A stretch of 64,000 nt of DNA, taken from an uncultured Alkaliphilus sp. Lineage in GTDB: Bacteria > Bacillota > Clostridia > Peptostreptococcales > Natronincolaceae. Below are positions 26,813 through 35,692 of the stretch, piece by piece (position 1 is the first letter of the stretch; each line of letters begins with the position of its first letter). The notes below the pieces were generated by a model. The model was not told the DNA's origin. It did no database searches and saw nothing but the letters and a program-made list of their open reading frames with translations. The translations under genes were made by a program, and so were the position numbers. Where the stretch lies: assembly GCA_938074565.1 (NCBI GenBank), contig CALJEQ010000006.1, positions 124,001 to 188,000 on the forward strand, written 5' to 3'.

Positions 26813-29800
26813 ATGTCAATTTTAACCATTAAATTATTAGGAACGCCAATGGTGTTGAAAGATAAAATAGAAGTATATTTTCCTTTTCGTAAAGCAGAGG
26901 CTATATTTTACTATGTAGTCATTAACAACCGTGTGTCTAGAGAAACATTAATCAATTTATTTTGGGGGGATGTATCTGAAGAAACTGCCCGTAAAAACCT
27001 TAGAAATGCTGTGTATATAATTAAAAAAGTTTTTAATGAAGAAATAATTATTTCTCCACAAAGAAATACACTCATTTTAAACCCTAAGTCTATTGTTAAT
27101 ATAGATGTTATTCAGTTACTTGAAAATAACAATATAAACTTACTAGAGCAATATAGGGGAAATTTTTTAGAAGGGTTTTCTATAAAAGATGCAAAGTATT
27201 TTGAAGAATGGATGCTGGCAGAAAGGGATAAATATAGAAATATTTATATTCAGAGGTTATGGAAAGAAATTAGTCAAAACATTAAAGATAAAAGATTCTT
27301 AGAAGTAGAACAATACTGTAAAGCACTAAATGGGATAGATGGATTTGATGAAAGAGCCTATCGAATACTAATGAAAATATATAAAATGAATGGAAAATAT
27401 AATTCGGGTATAGAAATTTATAATCAATTAGTTGAATTATTAAAGAAAGAACTATCTATTTCGCCAGATAGAAAGACTACTGCATTATTTAATGAGTTAG
27501 TGTTGGAGAAGTCGAAGAATAATTCTCTTAATAAAAAAGCAGTTAAAGAACTTTTTTATGGGAGAGACTTAGAACTTGGTCTTCTTCAAACAAACTATAA
27601 TAAGTTTTTAAGAGGAGAGAAGGCAAAAGCATATATTCTACTTGGTGAAGTGGGCATTGGAAAAAGTAAATTACTAGATTATTTCATTAAGAATAACATT
27701 AATAAAGATACACTTTTATTAAAAACCAATTGCTATCAAGCTGAAGAAGGGTATTTGTTGAAACCCTGGTATTATATTTTTTATCAACTAGCAATATTTA
27801 TCAATAATAACAAGGTTAAAATACCAGATGTATTAAAAAACATTGTAGGTTATATATTTCCTTCGATTGCTATGGATAATACTATTGAAACTGAAAAGTT
27901 ACTTGAACAGGTAGATTATTTTAAATATCAGGTTGCTGAAAAAGCAATTATTGAGATTTTAAAGTTGGTGTCAAAAAACCATAAAATTGTTATCATTTTT
28001 GAAGATATACAGTGGATAGATGAAACTAGTTTGGCATTAATCCGAAATATTATTTTAGGTAATAAAAACAGAACTCTTTTAATGATGGCAACCTGTAGAA
28101 ATGATTATAAATTTAAATTAGATAGTTTTATAACTGAAGTAGGCGGATCTGGTTTAATGGAACGTTTAGAGTTAAGACGATTTAATTATAAGGAAGTAGT
28201 TGATTTTTCTTTAAAGAAATTACCCTATTATAATTTTACAGAGACTTTAAAAAAATACATCTTTCAAGAAACAGAAGGAAATCCTCTTTTCCTTGATGAG
28301 TTTATTAATAATTTAGATGAAAGTCAAAAGGGTATTAAACTTACATCAAAAATGCAAGATATATTAAGAAGCAGACTGATAAATATTTCTATAGAGGCTA
28401 AGAAAATTGTTTATATTGCTTCTATTTACTTTGATAAAATAAGCTTAAATGATTTATTTAAACTTTGTGGTAAGCAGGAAATGGAATTACTGGATATATT
28501 GGATGAATTACAAGAGAGAAATATTTTGAAAGAAGTAGAAGAAAATAACAAGGTTTACTTTGTTTTTACCCATGGAAAACTTAGAGAGTATGCTTATTCT
28601 CAGTTAACCATATCAAGAAAGCGGTTACTACATAAACTGGCAGCTAGTTTGTTGGAAGAAGAAATAAATAATACTTCTAAAGATATTTTATTGTATTCAA
28701 AACTAATATATCACTATAGCAATAGTGGAAATCAGCTATCTGCTCTAACTTATAAAATCAAATATATAGAAGAACATTTTCACTATAAACATGAAATGTT
28801 TCCTGTAATACATAGTGAAAATAATATAGTTAAAGATTACTTATATTTTAATCAAGAGAAGGTATTGACAGAACTTGACGAAATTAGTGGTATTATTAAT
28901 CAATTAAAAGAAGAGCTTGGAACAGAAAATTTAGAGATAAAAAAAATTGAAGTATTGTTTTTTCATATACTGGGTAGATTTTATATTCGTCAGGGCGATT
29001 ATCAGAATGGAATATCAATTAGTGAACAATTAATTACAAATTCCCTAGAAATAAGAAATTATAGTTATGCACTGAAGGGATATAGACAAAAGATATATTA
29101 TTGTATTAATACTCAACAAACAGAAATGATGAAGGAATACATTGAAAAGGCTTTACTTATAGCAGAAGAGTATAATGACCAAGAAGAGGTTGGAATTTTA
29201 TTGCGTTTAAAAGGATTATTAAATATTATGGAGGCATCTTTTTTAGAAGGAGAAAGTAATTTAAGAAAATCTATTTATATTTTAGAAAACTCTATTAAAG
29301 GCGAAAATTATATATTAAATATAGCTGCTGCATTTAACTACATCGGAGAGAGTAAAAGAAAAGCTAAACAATTTGAAGAAAGCTATGATTATTATCGACA
29401 GGCAGTTGCTATTTGTGAAGAACGGAATCTTTTTTTGGGGATAGCAATCTTTTACACAAATTGGGGACAAGCTACTTTTGATAATGGTGATAAAAGCAAG
29501 GCAAAAGAACTTTTTGAAAAAGCCATTATAATATTTGAACAATTGGATTCATTATGGGGAAGGTCTATTGCAGAAGGTTATTTATCTTTGTTATTGATAA
29601 AAGAAAAGAAATACCAAGAGTCGTTAGCTTATTTTAATTTAGCAGAAAAACATTCTCAGAAACTTAAAAGTCCATATGAAATGGCTCTTTTTAGTCGAGT
29701 TAAAGCAGAAATAAAAATAGAGATGAATACAGATATTATTTTACATAAATTCTTCAGGAATATACTAACGGAACAGGCAAATGTTTACTGTGATTTTGCA

Positions 29801-29875
29801 ATATCATTGTTGAATAAAATGAATGGGTGTTATGAAATGGAATTGTTGGAAAATATTAAAGAAAAAGGTGTATAA
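26813..29875 (+). CDS. SARP/BTAD–AAA–TPR transcriptional regulator 2
   Basis: A 1,020-residue paralog of the regulator at 22610, collinear over the full length: winged helix (FPFRKAEAIFYYVVINN, FWGDVSEETARKNLRNA), activator domain, ATPase with Walker A GEVGIGKSK (about 280) and Walker B IVIIFEDIQWID, and C-terminal TPRs ending in the same SPYEMALFSRVKAEIK block as its twin. The ATG follows GAGGTAGG. The pair looks like a gene duplication kept with a small intervening insertion. It is oriented toward the BCCT/hydroxylase/lyase genes, which begin 360 bases downstream, and is a good candidate for their regulator; this is inference from position. Confidence 0.88.
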   Translation: MSILTIKLLGTPMVLKDKIEVYFPFRKAEAIFYYVVINNRVSRETLINLFWGDVSEETARKNLRNAVYIIKKVFNEEIIISPQRNTLILNPKSIVNIDVIQLLENNNINLLEQYRGNFLEGFSIKDAKYFEEWMLAERDKYRNIYIQRLWKEISQNIKDKRFLEVEQYCKALNGIDGFDERAYRILMKIYKMNGKYNSGIEIYNQLVELLKKELSISPDRKTTALFNELVLEKSKNNSLNKKAVKELFYGRDLELGLLQTNYNKFLRGEKAKAYILLGEVGIGKSKLLDYFIKNNINKDTLLLKTNCYQAEEGYLLKPWYYIFYQLAIFINNNKVKIPDVLKNIVGYIFPSIAMDNTIETEKLLEQVDYFKYQVAEKAIIEILKLVSKNHKIVIIFEDIQWIDETSLALIRNIILGNKNRTLLMMATCRNDYKFKLDSFITEVGGSGLMERLELRRFNYKEVVDFSLKKLPYYNFTETLKKYIFQETEGNPLFLDEFINNLDESQKGIKLTSKMQDILRSRLINISIEAKKIVYIASIYFDKISLNDLFKLCGKQEMELLDILDELQERNILKEVEENNKVYFVFTHGKLREYAYSQLTISRKRLLHKLAASLLEEEINNTSKDILLYSKLIYHYSNSGNQLSALTYKIKYIEEHFHYKHEMFPVIHSENNIVKDYLYFNQEKVLTELDEISGIINQLKEELGTENLEIKKIEVLFFHILGRFYIRQGDYQNGISISEQLITNSLEIRNYSYALKGYRQKIYYCINTQQTEMMKEYIEKALLIAEEYNDQEEVGILLRLKGLLNIMEASFLEGESNLRKSIYILENSIKGENYILNIAAAFNYIGESKRKAKQFEESYDYYRQAVAICEERNLFLGIAIFYTNWGQATFDNGDKSKAKELFEKAIIIFEQLDSLWGRSIAEGYLSLLLIKEKKYQESLAYFNLAEKHSQKLKSPYEMALFSRVKAEIKIEMNTDIILHKFFRNILTEQANVYCDFAISLLNKMNGCYEMELLENIKEKGV

Positions 29876-30234
29876 AGGATTATTAAAATGATTAACTTGA
29901 TAAAAAAGATTAATACATAGCCAAAAGAAAATTTAAATTAATATAATAAAAAAATATTAAATTAGTAAGCTAATTAATTTTAAGGAAAAAGTCCTAAACT
30001 TACTTTATTTAACTACTGAAAGCCTTGCAACTACACGAAATAAAACAATATAAGTCATTATGTAAGCCCACTTTGAAGAAAGAAAGAGCTTCTTAATTGA
30101 CTTTTTTTTGACGTTTTATTGTTAAGATATAATTAAATTGTAATGATAGTTTTGAAAATTTAAAATTTAACTATTTTTATTTTAAAAAGGTAAATTGTCA
30201 TTGTGGTTTGAATTTACAAATAGGGGGTTAAGAA
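29876..30234. other. Intergenic region ahead of the BCCT transporter gene
   Basis: 359 bases without a supported gene. It holds AT-rich sequence, a TTGACT/TTGACG pair (about 30101-30115) and a TATAAT near 30127 whose spacing (14 bases from the second box) is too short to call a promoter with confidence. The GC-richer stretch around 30010-30075 does not match a riboswitch class that I recognise. Confidence 0.4.
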
Positions 30235-31851
30235 ATGAAAAAAGACATTGAAGAAAAAGTAAAACTTAGGATGTCAATATTTGCACCTATGTCATTAATT
30301 TTTATTTCTGCAATTATTATTGGGCTTGTAGCACCAGAAGCATTTCTAAAGGGAATGAATGCAATTGTAGAATTTGCTTTTGTAAATTTTGGATGGTTAT
30401 TTCAAATTTCAGGCAATATATTTTTAGCCATCTGTTTATATTTAATGTTTTCAAAATATGGTAATATTAGACTTGGAGGACCTGATGCAAAGCCCGAGCT
30501 GAGTGACTGGAACTGGTTTGCCATATCCCTATGTGCAGGTATTGCCACAGGTATATTATTTTGGGGAATTGCAGAACCAATAACCCACTTTATGTCTCCG
30601 CCAGATTTCTTAGGGTTAGAAGCGGGTAGTGAAGCCGCGGCAATGTTTTCAATGACAACTACCTTTATTCATTGGACTTACATTCCCTATGCAATGTATG
30701 GTATAGCAGGTGTGGGTATCGCATATGCCGTATATAATATGAAATTACCTTATCAAGTAAGTTCGGTTTTATACCCTATATTTGGGAATAAAGTAAAAGG
30801 AACAGTAGGGAATATTGTAGATAATATTTGTTTATTTGCAATGGCTGGTGGAGTTGCAGCAGTTTTAGGGGTAGGAACAATGCAAATAGCCAGTGGATTA
30901 AATGTTTTAACAGGTATAGCTGCCAGTAAGGTTTTATGGGTGGGAATCGTTGCCATTATAGTAGTTACATATATCATATCCAGTTATACAGGTTTAAATA
31001 AAGGAATTAGATGGTTGTCTGATAAAAACTCAAAATTATTCTTAGGAATGATGGTGTTTGTTTTCATCTTTGGACCAACACGATTTATTCTTTCTTTTGG
31101 AACTCAATCAGTTGGACATTTTATACAAAACTTTTTTGAAAGAACCCATTATTTAAGTCCTATAAATGGTTCTCCGTGGCCAAGATGGTGGCCCATCTAT
31201 TATTGGGCAATTTGGCTGGCGTATGCACCGTTAACTGGTATGTTTTTAGCAAGGCTTGCTAAAGGAAGAACTATAAAGCAATTTATGATGGTTAACTTGG
31301 TGTTACCAGCTACTTTTGGTTTAATTTGGTTTTCAGTTTTCGGTGGTTCAGCAATCAATCTTCAAATGAATGGAGCAGGTCTTTGGGAATCTATTCAACA
31401 GTCAGGACTGGAAATATCGGTATTTTCTTTCTTGAAAAATTTCCCACTGTCAAACCTCACTAGTGTAGTTTTTATAGTTGCAATATACGTATCTATTGTT
31501 ACATTGGCAGACTCCATGACAACAACAGTGGCATCTCTATCTACAACAGCCCATAACAAAGAAGGTAGTGAGCCACCAACTAAAGTAAAGCTTTTCTGGG
31601 GTGGAATTATGTCTGCTATGGCAATCATTAACTTATTAAGTGCAGGAGATAAAATAAGTGGAATAGATGCTACAAAGCAAATAGCAACGGTAGCAGGTTT
31701 TCCAATACTATTCTTTATGTTCTTTATAGCATATGCCACCATAAAAATGATTACAAAACAAGAAAAATATGACTTGGCTTATTATCCTAAAGAAGCTAAA
31801 AACCACTCGGAAATGTTAGAAGGAAAAAGAAAATCTAAGTCTAAAATATAA
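30235..31851 (+). CDS. BCCT-family betaine/carnitine/choline-type transporter
   Basis: A 538-residue membrane protein with about twelve hydrophobic segments and the BCCT hallmark around residues 312-345: WPRWWPIYYWAIWLAYAPL, then TGMFLARLAKGRT. Family members carry zwitterionic trimethylammonium compounds, by sodium or proton symport or as precursor/product antiporters. There is no long C-terminal osmosensory tail, so a catabolic rather than osmotic role is plausible. It lies directly upstream of molybdenum hydroxylase and HAL-family lyase genes, which suggests an aromatic or imidazole betaine (ergothioneine, hercynine) as substrate; this is inference. AGGGGG precedes the ATG and a hairpin follows the gene. 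Confidence 0.92.
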   Translation: MKKDIEEKVKLRMSIFAPMSLIFISAIIIGLVAPEAFLKGMNAIVEFAFVNFGWLFQISGNIFLAICLYLMFSKYGNIRLGGPDAKPELSDWNWFAISLCAGIATGILFWGIAEPITHFMSPPDFLGLEAGSEAAAMFSMTTTFIHWTYIPYAMYGIAGVGIAYAVYNMKLPYQVSSVLYPIFGNKVKGTVGNIVDNICLFAMAGGVAAVLGVGTMQIASGLNVLTGIAASKVLWVGIVAIIVVTYIISSYTGLNKGIRWLSDKNSKLFLGMMVFVFIFGPTRFILSFGTQSVGHFIQNFFERTHYLSPINGSPWPRWWPIYYWAIWLAYAPLTGMFLARLAKGRTIKQFMMVNLVLPATFGLIWFSVFGGSAINLQMNGAGLWESIQQSGLEISVFSFLKNFPLSNLTSVVFIVAIYVSIVTLADSMTTTVASLSTTAHNKEGSEPPTKVKLFWGGIMSAMAIINLLSAGDKISGIDATKQIATVAGFPILFFMFFIAYATIKMITKQEKYDLAYYPKEAKNHSEMLEGKRKSKSKI

Positions 31852-31862
31852 ATATTAAAAAA

Positions 31863-31888
31863 TAGGCCTATGTTATATAGGCCTTCTT
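31863..31888 (+). terminator. Stem-loop after the BCCT gene
   Basis: Perfect stem AGGCCTAT (31864-31871) with ATAGGCCT (31877-31884), followed by only a broken T-tract (TCTTC). It is a likely weak terminator that could allow read-through into the hydroxylase genes. Confidence 0.6.
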
Positions 31889-31935
31889 CACATATTTTTA
31901 TAGAATAATAAACATTTAGTTAGGGAGGGACAACT

Positions 31936-32394
31936 TTGCAATTACAATTTACTATAAACGGAGAACAGATAACAGTAGATGTGAATCCAAGAGCTAGGTT
32001 ATTGGATATTTTAAGGGATAAATTAGGTTTAACTGGGGCAAAGGAAGGCTGTGGAGAAGGAGAATGTGGCGCTTGCACCATTATTATGGATGGACTAGCA
32101 GTTAATTCTTGTTTAATATTTGCCCATCAAGCAAGGGGTAAAGAAATTATTACCATCGAATCACTAGAAAAAGATGGTGAATTAGACCAATTACAAAAAG
32201 CTTTTATTGACAGTGGGGCAGTTCAGTGTGGTTATTGTACTCCAGGAATGTTAATGTCTTGTAAGGCACTACTAATGCGAAATCCTAAACCTACTGAAAC
32301 TGAAATACGTACTGCTATTGAAGGGAATCTGTGTAGGTGTACAGGATATATAAAAATTGTTAACGCAGTTAATTCCGTTGTTACTAATAAATAG
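31936..32394 (+). CDS. Molybdenum hydroxylase, [2Fe-2S] subunit
   Basis: A 152-residue subunit of the xanthine dehydrogenase/CO dehydrogenase (XDH/CoxS) family, passing electrons from the Mo centre to FAD. The first, plant ferredoxin-type cluster is CGEGECGACT (about residues 38-47) with a later Cys near 60. The second, helical-bundle cluster is CGYCTPG and LCRCTGY. Length is typical. The start is a TTG at 31936 with GGGAGGG upstream; no alternative gives a full N-terminal beta strand. It is first of three subunit genes in the order FeS, FAD, Mo. Confidence 0.93.
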   Translation: MQLQFTINGEQITVDVNPRARLLDILRDKLGLTGAKEGCGEGECGACTIIMDGLAVNSCLIFAHQARGKEIITIESLEKDGELDQLQKAFIDSGAVQCGYCTPGMLMSCKALLMRNPKPTETEIRTAIEGNLCRCTGYIKIVNAVNSVVTNK

Positions 32395-32436
32395 ACAATA
32401 CTAAGGACTAACCATTAGAAATTGGAGGTTTTAGGG

Positions 32437-33321
32437 ATGGGTAATTTTCATATAAAAACACCAAATAACATTGAAGAATTGGTGTCGTGTTTAAAGGAAG
32501 TGGAGGATAAAACATATCTTTTGAGTGGTGGTACTGACCTAGTTATTAAATTGAGAAAAAATAAGATTTATACTGGCACAATGATAGACCTTAGTGGAGT
32601 TAAGGAAATGAAATATATTAAAGTAGAAAACGATATAATTCAAATAGGTGCTAATATCACCTTTTCAGAAATAATAGAAAATAAATATATTAGTCAACAT
32701 TGTACATGTCTTAAAGAAGCCGCTCAACGGGTGGGTTCAACACAAATTAGAAATATGGCAACCATTGGGGGAAATATCAGCAACGCAGCTCCTTGTGCCG
32801 ACTCCATTACAGCATTAATGGCATTGGGGGCAAAAATAAAGGGAATTAATAGTAACGGTGAAGTGTGGGTTAGAGAGTTGGATGAAGTAGTGTTGGGGGC
32901 AGAAAAAAATAAGTTAGCTCCAGATGAAGTCATAACAGAAATAAATGTACCTCTTTTAGGAGGGGGATATAAAAGCTCCTTTGGTAAAATAGGAAGTAGA
33001 ACAGCAGTTACCATTGCAAAGCTAAATATGGCTGTTGTTATTAAATATAATGAAATTGATGGAGTTATTGAAGATGTGACAGTTGCCTTGGGGGCATTGG
33101 CACCAAAGGCATTTATTTCAAATACAGTAGGGAAAGTTTTACTGAGTGAAAAACCTTCTAATGAATTATTAGTTAATTTTAAAAATGCTTTAATTCAAGA
33201 AGTGGATATTGCTATAAAAGGTAGAGCCTCCCATCCTTATAAAAGAATAGCCATTACTGGTTTAGCAGAGGATGTATATAATTGTTTATTTAAAGTAATG
33301 GAGATTGGGGGAGGTAACTGA
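32437..33321 (+). CDS. Molybdenum hydroxylase, FAD-binding subunit
   Basis: A 294-residue CoxM/XDH medium-subunit homologue. FAD-binding strings are YLLSGGTDLVIKLRKNK (about residues 29-45) and ATIGGNISNAAPCADS (about 107-122). The frame opens at a TTG (32422), but GGAGG at 32424-32428 is the ribosome site for the ATG at 32437 (MGNFHIKTP). It transfers electrons to NAD+ or another carrier in this family; the acceptor cannot be read from sequence. Its stop codon overlaps the next start (TGATG), so the last two subunits are translationally coupled. Confidence 0.92.
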   Translation: MGNFHIKTPNNIEELVSCLKEVEDKTYLLSGGTDLVIKLRKNKIYTGTMIDLSGVKEMKYIKVENDIIQIGANITFSEIIENKYISQHCTCLKEAAQRVGSTQIRNMATIGGNISNAAPCADSITALMALGAKIKGINSNGEVWVRELDEVVLGAEKNKLAPDEVITEINVPLLGGGYKSSFGKIGSRTAVTIAKLNMAVVIKYNEIDGVIEDVTVALGALAPKAFISNTVGKVLLSEKPSNELLVNFKNALIQEVDIAIKGRASHPYKRIAITGLAEDVYNCLFKVMEIGGGN

Positions 33322-35576
33322 TGAATAAAGAACTTAAATATGTTGGTAAATCAATTCCAATCCATGATGCGAAGGAAAAAGTTACAGGAAAAATTAAATA
33401 TGTTGGTGATATTCGGTTGGCAGGTATGCTGTATGGTAAATTACTTTTAAGTGATGTTCCTCATGGAAAGATAATTAAGATTGATACATCAAAGGCAGAG
33501 GTGCTACCAGGTGTGGTGAAGGTTTATACCCATTTAAATACACCTGCTACTCTATATAATTCCCATAAATGGACCAGTGGGTTAAAGGTGGTTAAGGATG
33601 AAAGAATGTTTACAGACCACGTAAGGTTTGTAGGGGATCGTGTTGCCGTTGTTGTAGCGAAGGATAGGGCTACTGCGGAAGAAGCTGTGGGTTTAATTGA
33701 AGTTGAATATGAAAAACTTCCAGTTTTGGTGGATCCGCAAGAGGCGTTGAAGGAAACAAGTATTAAAATTCATGGTGGTAGTAACATTATCTCTAATAGA
33801 GAATTTAAGTGTGGTAATCCAGAAGACATCTTTCAATCGGCTGATTTTGTAGTTGAAGATTGTGTACAGACTCAAAAAATACATCATGCTGCAATGGAAA
33901 CCCATGTATGCCTAGCAAGCACAGAGGCTAATGGATTAATTACTATATGGACTCCTTGCCAAGTTGTTTATCAAGTTCAATTAATAACATCAGAAGCACT
34001 TCAAATACCTCTAAGTAAAATTAGAGTAATTAAAGCTTCCATGGGAGGGTCTTTTGGAGGTAAAGGACAGCCAATTTTAGAACCTATTTGTGCCTTTTTA
34101 TCTAAAGAAACAGGTGCTCCAGTGAAGCTTCTAATGGACAGAACAGAGTCGATTATAGGTACTAGAACAAGAAATGCCACCATTGGAAAAGTGAAAACAG
34201 CCGTCAGTAGGGATGGTGAAATTTTAGCTAGAGATATTGATGTTTTGGTGGATGCAGGGGCTTATTTTACCAATGGAGAAGCTGTTACCATAGCTTTAGG
34301 TAAAAAGGCTTTTCGTCTATATCGTATTAATCACCAAAGTTATCAAGGTAAAGCAGTATACACTAATTCTCCTATAGGTGGTGCTTGTAGAGGTTATGGT
34401 TCACCACAAATCCATGCTATTACAGAAATACATATGGATAATGTTGCAAGGAAAATAGGCATGGACCCAGTAGAATTTAGGTTAAAGAACTTAATTCATC
34501 CCTTTGATGATGATTTAATAGGTGGCCCTAATTTAGGAAATGCCAGGGCTATTGATTGTGTTGAAAAGGGAAAAGAAGCCTTTGGTTGGAAAAAGAGGTT
34601 TAATAGCCCAAAACAGCTAGGGCGATATGTTAGAGGTGTTGGAATGGCATGTGGCGTACATGGAAATGGATATTATGGTGCCTATCAAGATTTTATTACA
34701 ATGGATTTAAGAATGACAGAGGACGGAGAGTTATTTTTAAAGTCGGGCATACATGATCTTGGTTGTGGTACAGTAACCACTATTAAACAAATTGTAGCAG
34801 AAGTATGGGATATTAATGTAGATAAAATAACAGCCCTAGAGGGAGATACACTGGTAAGCCCCTATGATTCTGCGGGGACGCAAGCCAGTAGAGTCACTTT
34901 TGTATGTGGTGAATGTGCTAGAATTACTGCTGAACTATTAAAGGAAAAGTTTTTAAATTATGCAGCAGAAATATTTAATACCCATGTAGAGAATGTTGAA
35001 ATAGAAAATGAAAAAATTTGGTGTAAAGATGACGTTAATAAACAATATAGCTATAGTAAAATGGTGCTGGAAATACGAAAACGGTTTAAAGATGATAGTA
35101 GTTTAAAGTATACTTATGCTGCTAAGGCAAACCCTGCTGTATATACTGCTAATTTTGTTGAGGTAGAGGTAGATACATTAACTGGATTAACAAAGGTATT
35201 GGATGTGTTGGCAGTCCATGATATAGGTAAAGCCATTAACCCTGGGTTTGTAGAAGGTCAGGTACAAGGTTCTATACAAATGGGTATAGGATTTGCCTTA
35301 ACAGAAGAAATTATGATAGACCAACAGGGGAAAATTAAAGGTGATGCCTTTAGTAAGTATCACATCATAAATGCACCAGACATGCCACCTGTAAAAGTGG
35401 TACTAGTTGAAGAAGGGGAAGAACATGGGCCCTTTGGAGCTAAAAGCGTTGGGGAGGTTGCCACCATTGCCATTGCTCCTGCAATAGTAAACGCCATTAA
35501 TCATGCTTTAGATGTTAATATTACATCTTTACCCGTTACACCAGAAAAGATTGTAGAAGCGTTAAATAATAAATAA
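33321..35576 (+). CDS. Molybdenum hydroxylase, molybdopterin-binding catalytic subunit
   Basis: A 751-residue catalytic subunit. Molybdopterin contacts are recognisable: GGSFGGKGQP (about 242), GGACRGYGSPQ (about 353), and the active-site Glu in GAKSVGE (about 711). Such enzymes hydroxylate aromatic heterocycles (purines, nicotinate, pyridines). The presence of yqeC and mocA downstream suggests the selenium-dependent clostridial type, which carries a labile Se ligand. Its substrate is not determined. The neighbouring BCCT transporter and HAL-family lyase make an imidazole product such as (thio)urocanate a reasonable alternative to xanthine. Confidence 0.92.
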   Translation: MNKELKYVGKSIPIHDAKEKVTGKIKYVGDIRLAGMLYGKLLLSDVPHGKIIKIDTSKAEVLPGVVKVYTHLNTPATLYNSHKWTSGLKVVKDERMFTDHVRFVGDRVAVVVAKDRATAEEAVGLIEVEYEKLPVLVDPQEALKETSIKIHGGSNIISNREFKCGNPEDIFQSADFVVEDCVQTQKIHHAAMETHVCLASTEANGLITIWTPCQVVYQVQLITSEALQIPLSKIRVIKASMGGSFGGKGQPILEPICAFLSKETGAPVKLLMDRTESIIGTRTRNATIGKVKTAVSRDGEILARDIDVLVDAGAYFTNGEAVTIALGKKAFRLYRINHQSYQGKAVYTNSPIGGACRGYGSPQIHAITEIHMDNVARKIGMDPVEFRLKNLIHPFDDDLIGGPNLGNARAIDCVEKGKEAFGWKKRFNSPKQLGRYVRGVGMACGVHGNGYYGAYQDFITMDLRMTEDGELFLKSGIHDLGCGTVTTIKQIVAEVWDINVDKITALEGDTLVSPYDSAGTQASRVTFVCGECARITAELLKEKFLNYAAEIFNTHVENVEIENEKIWCKDDVNKQYSYSKMVLEIRKRFKDDSSLKYTYAAKANPAVYTANFVEVEVDTLTGLTKVLDVLAVHDIGKAINPGFVEGQVQGSIQMGIGFALTEEIMIDQQGKIKGDAFSKYHIINAPDMPPVKVVLVEEGEEHGPFGAKSVGEVATIAIAPAIVNAINHALDVNITSLPVTPEKIVEALNNK

Positions 35577-35692
35577 GGATAAAATCCATTAGTTTTTTAA
35601 AATAGATTTTTTATAGAATAATATGTTATTTAATAAAAAAATACTTGGGTCAAAGTTGGTAATAGCAAAAGTTAATGTTTAGGGGGGTACAT

